Shown: piece by piece, positions 9,445-18,653 of the stretch
Layout of the letters: each line of letters begins with the position of its first letter
Numbering within the stretch: position 1 is the first letter of the stretch
Assembly (NCBI GenBank): GCA_902363375.1
Contig: CABIZX010000005.1
Span: 62,001 to 126,000 of the forward strand
DNA length: 64,000 nt
DNA from: Clostridiaceae bacterium
GTDB lineage: Bacteria; Bacillota; Clostridia; Clostridiales; Clostridiaceae
Reading direction: 5' to 3'
Notes under the pieces: generated by a model
What the model was told of the DNA's origin: nothing
Database searches by the model: none
What the model saw: the letters and a program-made list of their open reading frames with translations, nothing else
Position numbers and translations under genes: made by a program

Positions 9445-10701
9445 ATGGAAAAATTAGTTATAAATGGAGGCAATCCATTATTTGGGAACGTGAACATTAA
9501 TGGCGCAAAAAATGCAGCTGTAGCAATTTTACCAGCAGCAATTTTAGCATCTAAGGGAATTTGTACAATAGAAAATGTACCTAATATAGAAGATATAAAT
9601 TGTTTAGAAATTATTTTAAAATATTTAGGATGTAAAGTAGAACTAAGTTGTAATTCAATTAAGATTGATAGTACAAATATAGTTACAACTAATGCTACAA
9701 TTCCAGAAGTAAGAAATATGAGAGCGTCATATTACTTGCTAGGAGCTTTATTATCTAGATTTAAAAAAGCTAGAGTAGAACTACCAGGTGGTTGTCCTAT
9801 AGGTGACAGGCCGATAGATCAGCATATTAAAGGCTTTGAAGCTTTAGGGGCTAATGTTACTATAGAACATGGTGCAGTAAATCTTAGCGCAGAAAAATTA
9901 GTTGGAACAACTATATATTTTGACGTAGTAAGCGTAGGGGCTACTATAAACATCATGCTTGCAGCAGTTCTTGCTGAAGGAGTTACTGTGCTAGAGAATG
10001 CAGCTAAAGAACCTCATGTTGTAGATGTTGCTAACTTTTTAAATACTATGGGTGCCAATGTAAAAGGTGCTGGTACTGATGTAATCAAAATTACTGGGGT
10101 AAGCGAACTTTCAGGATGTAACTATTCAGTTATACCAGACCAGATTGAGGCTGGAACTTTTATGATAGCAACAGCAGCTTGTGGTGGAGACGTTGAGCTA
10201 AATAATGTAATACCAAAGCATTTAGAATCTATTTCAGCGAAACTTGTAGAGATGGGAGTAGAAGTTATAGAGGAAGACGATAAAGTTATAGTTAAGAGCA
10301 GAGGAAATCTAAAGGGAGTGAATATAAAGACACTACCATATCCAGGGTTTCCTACAGATGTACAGCAGCCGATGAGTACTCTTTTAACTATGGCTCAAGG
10401 TAGAAGCATTGTGAATGAAAGTATATATGAATCTAGATTTAAACATATAGATGAATTAAAGAAGATGGGTGCAAATGTTAAAATTGAAGGTAGAATAGCT
10501 ATAATAGATGGAGTTAAGAATCTATGTGGAGCTAATGTTAAAGCCACTGATTTAAGAGCTGGAGCAGCTTTAGTTATTGCAGGCCTTGCAGCACAAGGAA
10601 GAACTGAAGTAGAGGGAATTGAACATATTGATAGAGGATATTTATATATAGAAGAAAAATTTAAAGCTCTAGGGGCGGACATAAATAGAGTAAATATGTA
10701 G
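9445..10701 (+). CDS. murA: UDP-N-acetylglucosamine 1-carboxyvinyltransferase
   Basis: MurA transfers the enolpyruvyl group of phosphoenolpyruvate to UDP-GlcNAc, the first committed step of peptidoglycan synthesis in the cytoplasm. The 418-residue length is standard. K22 and N23 in [13 protein letters not shown] and the catalytic-loop cysteine C117 in [11 protein letters not shown] are present, so the enzyme has the fosfomycin-target cysteine. The second half has GFPTDVQQP and [12 protein letters not shown], typical of the fold. GAGGAT precedes the start. Firmicutes often carry two MurA copies; this could be either. The WalJ-type hydrolase follows 30 bases later and is likely co-transcribed. 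Confidence 0.97.
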   Translation: MEKLVINGGNPLFGNVNINGAKNAAVAILPAAILASKGICTIENVPNIEDINCLEIILKYLGCKVELSCNSIKIDSTNIVTTNATIPEVRNMRASYYLLGALLSRFKKARVELPGGCPIGDRPIDQHIKGFEALGANVTIEHGAVNLSAEKLVGTTIYFDVVSVGATINIMLAAVLAEGVTVLENAAKEPHVVDVANFLNTMGANVKGAGTDVIKITGVSELSGCNYSVIPDQIEAGTFMIATAACGGDVELNNVIPKHLESISAKLVEMGVEVIEEDDKVIVKSRGNLKGVNIKTLPYPGFPTDVQQPMSTLLTMAQGRSIVNESIYESRFKHIDELKKMGANVKIEGRIAIIDGVKNLCGANVKATDLRAGAALVIAGLAAQGRTEVEGIEHIDRGYLYIEEKFKALGADINRVNM

Positions 10702-10731
10702 TAATTTAGATACTAGATTGAGGAGATAATT

Positions 10732-11517
10732 ATGAAATTTTGCCCATTATTTAGTGGTAGCAGTGGGAATAGTATATTTGTGTCGGAAAATGATAGCAAT
10801 ATTCTGGTAGATGTAGGTATGCCTGGAAAAGCTATAGATAAGGAATTAATAGATATAGGAGTCAATCCTAAATCTATTAATGGTATATTTATTACTCATG
10901 AACATTCAGACCATATCAAAGGTGCAGGAGTATTTTCAAGAAAATATGATATACCGATATATGCACCTAGTTTAACGTGGGAAGCTATGGAAGGAAAAAT
11001 TGGGAATATTGAAGAAAAAAATATAAAAGTAATAAATGGTAAGTTTACAGAGATCAACAACTTAACCATTGAAAATTTTCCAATACCTCATGATGCTGCA
11101 TCACCTAGAGGATATCAAATACATGGTTCAAAGAAATCATGTTGTATAGCTACAGATTTGGGCCATTTTTCTATGGAAGTGAAGATGGCTCTAGAAGGTA
11201 GTGATATGATTTTAATAGAAAGTAATCATGATATAGAAATGGTTAAGTTTGGACCATATCCATATCCATTGAAGCAAAGGATATTAAGTTCAAAAGGGCA
11301 CTTATCCAATGAGGACTGTGGTAAAGCTATAGTTGATATTCTAAAAGGGAGACATAAAACTATTTATTTAGGACACCTTAGTAAAACAAACAACTATCCT
11401 GAACTTGCTTATGAAACTGTAGCAGGTGTATTAAGAGAGAACAATATTAGTGTAGAAAAAGATATAGATTTAAAGATGTGCAATAGAGATAGGCATAGTG
11501 CATTATCAGAAGTATAA
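10732..11517 (+). CDS. MBL-fold hydrolase of the WalJ/YycJ group
   Basis: A 261-residue metallo-beta-lactamase-fold protein. The zinc motif THEHSDHIKG is at about residue 55, a later metal histidine is in IPHDAASPRGYQ, and the terminal GHLSKTNN region matches the family. WalJ/YycJ proteins are cytoplasmic and linked to cell-wall and DNA-replication/repair control in Firmicutes; some have 5'-3' exonuclease activity. It follows murA by 30 bases with GAGGAG before the start. It also overlaps the hydrophobic leader region of nothing: the next gene's ATG is 31 bases past its stop. In many relatives yycJ sits beside walRK; here it sits with murA and a GerMN gene. Confidence 0.9.
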   Translation: MKFCPLFSGSSGNSIFVSENDSNILVDVGMPGKAIDKELIDIGVNPKSINGIFITHEHSDHIKGAGVFSRKYDIPIYAPSLTWEAMEGKIGNIEEKNIKVINGKFTEINNLTIENFPIPHDAASPRGYQIHGSKKSCCIATDLGHFSMEVKMALEGSDMILIESNHDIEMVKFGPYPYPLKQRILSSKGHLSNEDCGKAIVDILKGRHKTIYLGHLSKTNNYPELAYETVAGVLRENNISVEKDIDLKMCNRDRHSALSEV

Positions 11518-11548
11518 GAATAGTTTAGTTAGTAATGGGAGGTGTAGA

Positions 11549-12139
11549 ATGAAAAAGAAGACCTTTAGTTTAGTATTAACGTTAGTAATAGTTGTAGTGA
11601 TATTAGTTGTAGGCGGAATTTATCTTGCAAAAACAATAGGTGTAAAAAAGGATAAAGCAAGTATATTAAGTAAGGAAAAACTTGAGAATGCTAAGGGGGC
11701 TAAATCAGAGGAAGGATATATTGATATAACTTTATACTTTGGAGGAAGCGCTGAAAAATCTGAACTTATAAAGGAAGAAAGACTAATGAATAGCGAAGAA
11801 CTTATAGGTGAGATGATTATGCAAGAACTTATTAAAGGACCAGCTATAGTTAGTGATTCAAGTAAGCCTGTTTTACCAAAAGAGACAAGAGTCTTAAACT
11901 TTTCTATTAAAGATGGTATAGCTTATATTAATTTAAGTAATGAAGCCATGTTTGAGATGCCAGCAGTACAGGAAGAAACTATACTTAAATCTATAACAAA
12001 CTCTTTGGGACAGCTAAAATCTGTTAGTAAGGTAATGATTACAATAGACAATCAAGGAGTGGAAAGTTTAGGTGGAAACTATAATATATCTAAGCCATTT
12101 AGTAAGGATGAAATAGTTACTTTAAAGATGCAGAATTAA
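11549..12139 (+). CDS. GerMN-domain protein, membrane anchored
   Basis: I start the gene at ATG 11549, which has GGGAGGTG 7 bases upstream, not at an in-frame ATG 51 bases earlier that lies inside the preceding gene. The 196-residue product has one N-terminal membrane helix (residues 6-28, rich in V/I/L) and no lipobox. A GerMN (sporulation/germination) domain follows, from about residue 70 to 190 (IDITLYFGG, LIKGPA, LPKETRVLNFSIKDGIAYINLS). GerM-type proteins lie on the outer membrane face and help build the sporulation channel; whether this one does is inferred. It is the third gene of a likely murA-walJ-gerMN unit. Confidence 0.85.
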   Translation: MKKKTFSLVLTLVIVVVILVVGGIYLAKTIGVKKDKASILSKEKLENAKGAKSEEGYIDITLYFGGSAEKSELIKEERLMNSEELIGEMIMQELIKGPAIVSDSSKPVLPKETRVLNFSIKDGIAYINLSNEAMFEMPAVQEETILKSITNSLGQLKSVSKVMITIDNQGVESLGGNYNISKPFSKDEIVTLKMQN

Positions 12140-12223
12140 GATATTATTGAAACATATATAAAAATCTAATATAATGAAAAAAACAAATACTATAAATATT
12201 GGTATGAAAAAGGAGAAAATAAC

Positions 12224-12721
12224 ATGAGCGTATATAGCAATTGGACAAATTATGTTGTAGAATTTGTAAAAGAAAATGGGGAACCTGCATTTTGGAAGGA
12301 ATATGCAAAGGTTGAAAAAGCAATATATACTAAAGTTTTATCAATGGATAACAGTGTTATTACTGGAAAGTTCTCTGAACTAGCTAAAGAATTTGATGTT
12401 AATGAAATTTACTTTATGGGATTCCTTGATGGAATTAATGAGAGTATAGATAAAGAGCTAGACCTTGAGGCTATTGAGAGTGATTCAGAGATCAGTTTTA
12501 AAATAGATTATGAAAAATTATACTTCAATATGCTTGATTCTAAAGCAGACTATCTTTATACATTACCACAATGGGATAGAATATTCTCACCGGAAAAGAG
12601 AAAAGAAATACAAAAATCTTGGAGAGAGTCAAAAACTATAGTAAACGAAGCTAAGATTGGTAGAAATGATGAATGTCCTTGTGGTAGTGGTAAGAAATAT
12701 AAAAAATGTTGTGGTAAATAG
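12224..12721 (+). CDS. SEC-C metal-binding motif protein
   Basis: A 165-residue protein. Its C-terminus is a complete SEC-C zinc finger ([20 protein letters not shown]), as found at the end of SecA and in many stand-alone proteins. The first 130 residues are acidic and helical and resemble a small uncharacterised domain that usually accompanies SEC-C in clostridia. Zinc binding is near-certain from the C-x-C-x8-C-C pattern; the partner (ribosome, SecB-like or SecY-related) is unknown. AAGGAG precedes the start. A terminator follows, so it forms its own short unit or the end of the murA unit. Confidence 0.88.
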   Translation: MSVYSNWTNYVVEFVKENGEPAFWKEYAKVEKAIYTKVLSMDNSVITGKFSELAKEFDVNEIYFMGFLDGINESIDKELDLEAIESDSEISFKIDYEKLYFNMLDSKADYLYTLPQWDRIFSPEKRKEIQKSWRESKTIVNEAKIGRNDECPCGSGKKYKKCCGK

Positions 12722-12737
12722 TAATATAGCTTATTAG

Positions 12738-12770
12738 ACCTAGTGAAATATTATTTCATTAGGTTTTTTA
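12738..12770 (+). terminator. Rho-independent terminator after the SEC-C gene
   Basis: ACCTAGTGAAAT (12738-12749) pairs with ATTTCATTAGGT (12753-12764) over 12 bp with one G-T wobble. A run of six T follows. Confidence 0.88.
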
Positions 12771-12894
12771 TTTTATAACTATATACTTAATTATAAATAT
12801 ATGGTTAATATGTATATATCAGTTATAAGGTTTTTATATAGATTAGTCTATGATATAATTATTTATATAATGGATTTATAGGAGAGATTTGTAT

Positions 12895-13536
12895 ATGGAT
12901 AAAAATATAAAATGGTTAAATGAAAGCAGAATTAATACCACAATTGAGTCACTTAAGAAAAATGGAATAAATGGATACTTAGTGAATAATCACAAAGAGC
13001 TAATAGATAAAATTAATGAACTTACTAAAGATGGTGATATTGTAAGTTGTGGAGGGTCAATTACTTTATTTGAAACTGGAGTAATTGATTACTTAAGAAG
13101 TGGTAAATACAAATTTCTAGATAGATATGTTAAAGGGTTAAGTAAAGATGATTTAAAAAAATTATATAGAGATACTTTTTCTGCAGATGTATATTTTACT
13201 AGTACCAATGCTATAACAGAGAAAGGTGAACTATACAATGTAGATGGTAACGGAAACAGAGTAGCGGCTATGCTATATGGACCAGATAAAGTTATAGTTA
13301 TAGCAGGGATAAATAAAATTGTAAAAGATATTGAAGATGCAGTAATAAGAAATGAAAGAATATCTGCACCTGCAAACTGTAAAAGGTTAAATAGAAATAC
13401 TCCTTGTGTTAAAGTAGGACACTGTGTAAATTGTGCTAGTGAAGAGAGAATTTGTAGTGAATATACCATAATAAAAACACAAAGAAATAAGGATAGAATT
13501 CATGTGATTTTCTTAAATGAAGAATTAGGATATTAA
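12895..13536 (+). CDS. LUD-domain protein (lactate-utilization LutC/YkgG-like)
   Basis: I start at ATG 12895 because GGAGAG (12881-12886) is 8-10 bases away; a TTG at 12889 is too close. The 213-residue product is a LUD (DUF162) domain: DGDIVSCGGSITLFETG, YFTSTNAITEKGELYNVDGNGNR and VIVIAGINKIV are typical. A C-terminal cysteine group (NTPCVKVGHCVNCASEERIC) is common in stand-alone clostridial members and may bind a metal or iron-sulfur cluster. True LutC works with LutA and LutB in lactate oxidation; neither is nearby, so the role here is open. It is flanked by terminators and is a single-gene unit. Confidence 0.88.
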   Translation: MDKNIKWLNESRINTTIESLKKNGINGYLVNNHKELIDKINELTKDGDIVSCGGSITLFETGVIDYLRSGKYKFLDRYVKGLSKDDLKKLYRDTFSADVYFTSTNAITEKGELYNVDGNGNRVAAMLYGPDKVIVIAGINKIVKDIEDAVIRNERISAPANCKRLNRNTPCVKVGHCVNCASEERICSEYTIIKTQRNKDRIHVIFLNEELGY

Positions 13537-13555
13537 AAAACTAAATTTATATATT

Positions 13556-13590
13556 AGAGCTTATGATTAAAGTCATGAGCTCTTTCTATT
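13556..13590 (+). terminator. Rho-independent terminator after the LUD gene
   Basis: AGAGCTTATGA (13556-13566) pairs with TCATGAGCTCT (13573-13583) over 11 bp with one wobble, followed by TTCTATTT. Confidence 0.8.
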
Positions 13591-13723
13591 TAATTATTTA
13601 GAACTCTATGATAATTGACGAAAATTAAAGATAAATTAAGGGAATGAAACCCTATTCATTTTTATATACTAGTATGAGTATTGAATTTAAACACAATAGA
13701 GGTAAAATATTATTAGATAATAA

Positions 13724-13741
13724 TTGTTAAATAATAAACGT
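13724..13741 (+). promoter_or_regulatory. Possible Rex (redox repressor) operator upstream of NADH oxidase
   Basis: TTGTTAAATAATAAACGT matches the Rex consensus TTGTTAA-N4-TTAACAA perfectly in the left half and at 4 of 7 positions in the right. It lies 89 bases before the NADH oxidase start, near a TATAAT (13753-13758). Rex senses the NADH/NAD ratio, so control of an NADH oxidase would make sense. The match is weak on one side. Confidence 0.35.
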
Positions 13742-13829
13742 TGTCTTATGAATATAATCAAAACAACATTCACAATATAGTATAAGAATAAATTTTTGTG
13801 TAGGTGAAGATAATAGGAGGTCATATAAT

Positions 13830-15161
13830 ATGAAAATTGCAGTTATAGGATGTACACATGCAGGAACAGCAGCAGTAGTAAATGCAAAACAACTTTATCC
13901 AGATAGTGAAATTACAGTTTACGAGAGAAATGATAATGTATCTTTTCTTTCTTGTGGAATTGCCCTAAGTGTATCTAATGTAGTAAGTGAACCAGAAAAA
14001 CTATTTTATAATTCTCCAGAAAACTTGAAAAAACTTGGAGTAGATATGAGAATGAATTATGATGTAACAGATATTGATATAGAAGGTAAGACTATTACAG
14101 CTAAAAATTTAAAAACAAATGATGTAGTTCAGGAAAAGTACGATAAATTAATTCTTACTTTGGGCTCATGGCCAATAGTTCCTAACTTTGAAGGAAAAGA
14201 ACTTGAAAATGTGTTGCTTTGTAAAAATTATAATCATGCTAAAGTAATTATAGAGAGATCTACTAATGCTAAGAATGTGGTTGTTATTGGTGCTGGATAT
14301 ATAGGAGTAGAGCTTGCTGAGGCTTTTGAAATACAAGGTAAAAATGTAACTTTAGTAGATGCAGAAGAAAGGATAATGAGTAAATATCTTGATAAAGAGT
14401 TTACAGACATAGCTGAAAAAGAATTCGAAAATCGCGGAGTAAGATTAACTTTAGGAGAAAAGGTACAAAAATTTGAAGGTGAAAATGGAAATGTATCTAA
14501 AGTTGTAACAGATAAAGGAAGTTATCAAGCTGATTTAGTTATTCTTTGCATAGGATTTGCACCAAGTACAAACTTAATAAAAGGTAAACTAGATACTCTT
14601 CCTAATGGAGCTATAATAATAGATGAATATATGAGAACTAGTGTTAAAGATGTATTTGCAGCTGGGGATTGCTGTGTTGTAGAATATAATCCAGCAAAAG
14701 ATAAGAGATATATTCCTCTTGCAACTAATGCTGTTAGAATGGGAACTTTAGTAGCTAAAAATTTAATAAATCCAACTCTTAAGTATATGGGAACTCAAGG
14801 AACTTCAGGAATAAAAATATATGATAAATGTATAGCGTCTACAGGGCTAACTGAAGAAGTTGCTAAAAAAACTACTTCTATGAATATTGGTTCAGTAATT
14901 GTTAGTGAAAATAATAGACCAGAATTTATGCCAACCTATAAAGAAGCAACTATAAAACTTGTATACGATAAAGATACTAGAAGAATTCTTGGAGGACAGA
15001 TTATCTCTGATGAAGATTTAACTCAACACATGAATACATTATCTGTAGTAATACAAAACAATATGACTATAGAAGAATTAGCTATGACAGATTTCTTCTT
15101 CCAACCACACTTTAACAAGCCATGGAGTCTATTAAATACTATAGCGCTTAAAGCATTATAA
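13830..15161 (+). CDS. NADH oxidase, water-forming type (CoA-disulfide reductase family)
   Basis: A 443-residue FAD-dependent pyridine nucleotide-disulfide oxidoreductase. The redox cysteine C42 in SFLSCGIAL, the second dinucleotide fold VVVIGAGYIGVELAEAF (about 150) and the FAD motif VFAAGDCC (about 275) are present. The usual C-terminal dimerisation domain follows. The single active cysteine (sulfenic acid cycle) is the hallmark of water-forming NADH oxidase and CoA-disulfide reductase; sequence alone does not separate these two. In an anaerobe it would remove traces of oxygen while regenerating NAD+. AGGAGG precedes the start. A possible Rex site lies upstream and a terminator downstream, so it is a single-gene unit. 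Confidence 0.9.
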   Translation: MKIAVIGCTHAGTAAVVNAKQLYPDSEITVYERNDNVSFLSCGIALSVSNVVSEPEKLFYNSPENLKKLGVDMRMNYDVTDIDIEGKTITAKNLKTNDVVQEKYDKLILTLGSWPIVPNFEGKELENVLLCKNYNHAKVIIERSTNAKNVVVIGAGYIGVELAEAFEIQGKNVTLVDAEERIMSKYLDKEFTDIAEKEFENRGVRLTLGEKVQKFEGENGNVSKVVTDKGSYQADLVILCIGFAPSTNLIKGKLDTLPNGAIIIDEYMRTSVKDVFAAGDCCVVEYNPAKDKRYIPLATNAVRMGTLVAKNLINPTLKYMGTQGTSGIKIYDKCIASTGLTEEVAKKTTSMNIGSVIVSENNRPEFMPTYKEATIKLVYDKDTRRILGGQIISDEDLTQHMNTLSVVIQNNMTIEELAMTDFFFQPHFNKPWSLLNTIALKAL

Positions 15162-15187
15162 AAACAAGCTAATGATTTATAACTTTA

Positions 15188-15225
15188 AACAACTCATCAT
15201 AATTACTATGATGAGTTGTTTTTTT
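15188..15225 (+). terminator. Rho-independent terminator after NADH oxidase
   Basis: AACAACTCATCAT (15188-15200) pairs perfectly with ATGATGAGTTGTT (15208-15220). The loop is 7 nt, and the T-run continues to 15225. Confidence 0.93.
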
Positions 15226-15311
15226 ACAATATAAGTAAGCTATATTAATATGATAAATACTATTATAAGTTTTAAATTTATTTAAGACTAAAATATAGAT
15301 TACAAATTATA

Positions 15312-17711
15312 TTACTCTTGGCTTAAATTATTTTTAACAAGTTTCATAAATGTATCTGGAGTAACAACTCTAACTTTAGGGTTATTATTTAACTCATTTA
15401 TAGAATTTTGTACATCACTCATTGTTTTACTCCAGACATGGACATAAACAAAGGTATAGGCTTCAGGAGTATGTATATTTGTATAGCCCTCTTTTATTCT
15501 ATTATTTATATTTTCAACTAGTTGTGACTGCTCCTCAATTCCAGCCCAAAGTAAATCACGACAAGATACTATAGGTTTATTATTTGACCAAATAATTTCT
15601 CCATTATAATGATTATGCCTATGATAATCAAGATAAAAGATACCATTTATATTGGAGTGGCATGTATACTTATCCCATAGAGATTTATTATAAAAAGAGT
15701 TATCATCTATTATCGTTACATAATTTTGATCTACTTCTTTCATATAACTATTTAACTTTTTTGTATAGCTATCTAGCTTGTTTATAGGAAATTTACTTGG
15801 GTATATATAACCATTTCCAGAAGGCGGTACTAAGAAATTATCAGTATAATTTTTAGTAGCAGCGGCATTATAATATAAATTAAAAACTGTAGGTGAAAGA
15901 TAATACAGGGAGGGACTAATAGTCCAACCTAGATTGAAGTTACCCCTATAAGGAGAACCATACCATTTTTCAGCCCCGTAGTTGCTTCCAAGGTACCATT
16001 GCTGATTATCTCCATCTGACATAATAAATGTTACATAATGAACATCATTTTCTATGGGAATATTATTAGTAGTGTTTTGAATTTGAGTTTTTGTAGGAAA
16101 TGAGCTTAAGGCAGATAAATTGAAACTCCAATCAGAAGCAATCATATCAATACCATATTGTGAAGCTGTGCTTACATTTTTATATTCATCTGGTCCCCAG
16201 CCAAGACAACACCCACCATCATCCATGGAACTAAAAATCTTTTGTCTTAAAGTATAATCATCTAAATCATCTTCATAGAAAATTAGTGATTTTGATATAA
16301 TTCCATAATCTCTTAAAGATATAGGCTTATTAGGAGAGAGTTCAATAACAGTAGAATGATTTAAACCAGAGTTCCATAGATTGTTATATGCCCAGTACTT
16401 ATCTGTATTTCTACAATCATGAATTAAATTTGTAATTCCATAATCCTTTGCCTTGGATTCTATGCCTTCATCAATAGCTATAGAATCTTTTAAGGAAGCA
16501 AGGGAGCATGCATTATTTATAGATGGATTTTTATCTATATTATTATATAAAATATATCCATTAACGTAGGAACTAAATTTATTTAACAATACCCAAGGAT
16601 CCTTTATAATTTCATAATTAACACCATAATTATCTTTTAAATCTTCAAGCCATATTTTATAGTCAGGTTCTGTAGAACTGAGAGTATAAATTTGCTGCTC
16701 AGATTTAGTGGCGACTATTCCTTGGAGAGTAGCGATCATAGTTTTTTCTTCTTTAGTCATGCCATCTTGAGATATAACATATAAATACTTTGGTATTATC
16801 AAGTTTTTTATATAAGAATCAGTGCTATAAGAGTTATAGCACTGATTTATAGTATTATAATCATCAGTTTTACACTTGTTGTAGAAATTAGTTAAAAATT
16901 CAAGTCTTCTTCCTATGAAGAAGTCGTTAGCATCCTTTTCATTGATTTTTGATAATAATACTTGTCTTGTGATAATATCATTTAGGCTAACTTCTTTACA
17001 ATTTTTCATAATATCATACATTATCATAAAGGTGGTAGTACGGCCAATACCTTCTTTACAGTGAAAATGAAGCCAGCCATTTTCAGGATGTTTTTTTACA
17101 AAATTAATAAAATAATTTACCGTTTCATCAGAAGGTAAATGCCTGTCAGTTACAGGAATACGGATATAGGACAATGAATTAGCCTTAGTTAAATCAGCTT
17201 CATTCTGGGTCTTAGATGGAATTATAACAGTACTACTATTATGTAAAGTCAAAGGCTTATTAAGAGGGATAGCATTTAGTTTTGAATTTTCATCAGCAAT
17301 AACACCTTCTAAGGTTAAACCTTCATTAGCTTTATTTTTAGCATTTGCCCAGCTTATAGGAGTTCCATCAATAAATCCATGGGACTCTTCTCTTAAATCA
17401 ATAACTGTTATAGGAAAATCACTACCTATAGAGTTTTTTATTAAAGAAAGTCCAGCTTCTGAAAATTGCCCGCTACCAGAGATATTGAGCTTATCTAATC
17501 CAGATAAATCTAAATTTTGAGCTTTAGAAGAGGAAATATTATCTGTACTTTTACGAAAATGATTAGGTAATCCATGAGTACCTGAAGAATCTAATACTAT
17601 GTTTACATCTGGAAGTGGACTAGCATAAGAAACAATAACATTAAAAGAGAATAATATAGATAAAAATATAGTCAGTAATATAAACATATTAAACTTAGTA
17701 ACTTTTTTCAT
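15312..17711 (-). CDS. Secreted fusion: PTP-like inositol phosphatase (phytase) plus GxGYxYP domain
   Basis: I place the start at ATG 17711, 6-8 bases after GAGGTG, rather than an ATG five codons earlier that overlaps this site. The 799-residue product has a signal peptide (residues 1-30, likely cut after VSYA). Domain 1 (about 35-285) is a cysteine phytase: DLREESHGFIDG at 106-117, acid residue D189 in VTDRHLP, and the P-loop HCKEGIGRT with C218 and R224. These enzymes remove phosphates from inositol polyphosphates. Domain 2 (about 300-795) is a GxGYxYP domain (GNGYIYP at 632-638; FIMSDGDNQQW near 562), thought to be a glycoside-hydrolase-like family of unknown substrate. The two domains joined in one exported chain are unusual. 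The gene stands alone, divergent from rlmH. Confidence 0.85.
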   Translation of the reverse strand: MKKVTKFNMFILLTIFLSILFSFNVIVSYASPLPDVNIVLDSSGTHGLPNHFRKSTDNISSSKAQNLDLSGLDKLNISGSGQFSEAGLSLIKNSIGSDFPITVIDLREESHGFIDGTPISWANAKNKANEGLTLEGVIADENSKLNAIPLNKPLTLHNSSTVIIPSKTQNEADLTKANSLSYIRIPVTDRHLPSDETVNYFINFVKKHPENGWLHFHCKEGIGRTTTFMIMYDIMKNCKEVSLNDIITRQVLLSKINEKDANDFFIGRRLEFLTNFYNKCKTDDYNTINQCYNSYSTDSYIKNLIIPKYLYVISQDGMTKEEKTMIATLQGIVATKSEQQIYTLSSTEPDYKIWLEDLKDNYGVNYEIIKDPWVLLNKFSSYVNGYILYNNIDKNPSINNACSLASLKDSIAIDEGIESKAKDYGITNLIHDCRNTDKYWAYNNLWNSGLNHSTVIELSPNKPISLRDYGIISKSLIFYEDDLDDYTLRQKIFSSMDDGGCCLGWGPDEYKNVSTASQYGIDMIASDWSFNLSALSSFPTKTQIQNTTNNIPIENDVHYVTFIMSDGDNQQWYLGSNYGAEKWYGSPYRGNFNLGWTISPSLYYLSPTVFNLYYNAAATKNYTDNFLVPPSGNGYIYPSKFPINKLDSYTKKLNSYMKEVDQNYVTIIDDNSFYNKSLWDKYTCHSNINGIFYLDYHRHNHYNGEIIWSNNKPIVSCRDLLWAGIEEQSQLVENINNRIKEGYTNIHTPEAYTFVYVHVWSKTMSDVQNSINELNNNPKVRVVTPDTFMKLVKNNLSQE

Positions 17712-17943
17712 ATCTAAGCACCTCATATATAATATTTTAGTTAAGTCTGTACTATAATTTTAGCTATGTGATATTAAATTATTCATAGTAAAATATTCAA
17801 TAAAATTTATTAATTAATACAGTTATTATAGTTTAATAAAGCCGTAGATAAATTAAATACAAATATAAATTACTTTTAATAAATAGGATTTAGATATATA
17901 CTAATTTTAGTAATTATATTAAAACATTCTAGGAGGAAATCTT

Positions 17944-18423
17944 GTGAATATAACACTTATAACAGTAGGAAAAATAAAAGAAAAGTATTTAAGAGATGCA
18001 ATAGATGAATATGCGAAAAGGCTATCAAGATATTGTAAGTTAGAGATAATAGAGCTACCTGATGAGAAGATACCAGATAATGCATCAGAAAAGGAAGAGC
18101 TTCAAATAAAAGATAAAGAAGGTCAAAACATATTATCTAAGATAAAAGATAATGCCTATGTTGTAGCTATGGACTTAAAGGGAAAGCAAATTTCTTCAGA
18201 AGAGTTTGCCAGCTTCATTGATAACTGTGGTCTAGAAGGAAATTCTAACCTAGTATTCATAATAGGGGGAAGTTTAGGCTTATCTGAACAAGTTACAAAA
18301 AGAGCTAACTATAAGATATGCTTCTCTAAAATGACTTTCCCACATCAATTATTCAGAGTAATGCTCTTAGAGCAAATATATAGAGGATACAGGATAATAA
18401 AAGGAGAACCGTACCATAAGTAA
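17944..18423 (+). CDS. rlmH: 23S rRNA (pseudouridine1915-N3)-methyltransferase RlmH
   Basis: RlmH methylates pseudouridine 1915 in helix 69 of 23S rRNA on the assembled ribosome, using SAM. The 159-residue length is typical. The SPOUT knot is visible in FIIGGSLGLSEQV, MTFPHQLFRVMLLEQIYR and the invariant end KGEPYHK. The start is GTG at 17944 with AGGAGG 7 bases upstream. A structured tandem repeat begins three bases after the stop codon. Confidence 0.97.
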   Translation: MNITLITVGKIKEKYLRDAIDEYAKRLSRYCKLEIIELPDEKIPDNASEKEELQIKDKEGQNILSKIKDNAYVVAMDLKGKQISSEEFASFIDNCGLEGNSNLVFIIGGSLGLSEQVTKRANYKICFSKMTFPHQLFRVMLLEQIYRGYRIIKGEPYHK

Positions 18424-18424
18424 G

Positions 18425-18570
18425 CCTCCAAATCTTTGATTTGGCTAGGCGCACTTACTCATTCGAACGAAGGTGAGAAGGAGTTTCATTTAAAACTCCT
18501 CCAAATCTTTGATTTGGTTGGTGGAAATTACTCCACCGAACGAAGAGAAGTGGAGTTTTGTTTAAAACTC
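18425..18570 (+). repeat. Two tandem 73-nt structured repeats after rlmH
   Basis: Unit 1 is 18425-18497 and unit 2 is 18498-18570. Both begin with the same 20 bases, which hold a perfect hairpin (CCAAATC-TTT-GATTTGG at 18428-18444 and 18501-18517). Both share GAACGAAG at offset 73 and end with a second hairpin (GAGTTT...AAAACTC at 18481-18498 and 18553-18570). The middles differ. In unit 2 GGTGGA/TCCACC competes with ACTCCAC/GTGGAGT for the same bases. An open frame running through this region (18436-18651) has no ribosome binding site and is not credible as a gene. Confidence 0.7.
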
Positions 18571-18653
18571 TACCTTTACTCTACCTATTCTACTTGTAGT
18601 AGGTTTAGATATAGTGGCTTTGAAGGTAGTATATTATTGAAGGAGGGGTGATC

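Noticed and set aside
18436..18651. 71-codon open frame running through the tandem repeats
   Set aside because: No ribosome binding site, it translates hairpin repeats, and it ends inside the start region of the XRE gene.
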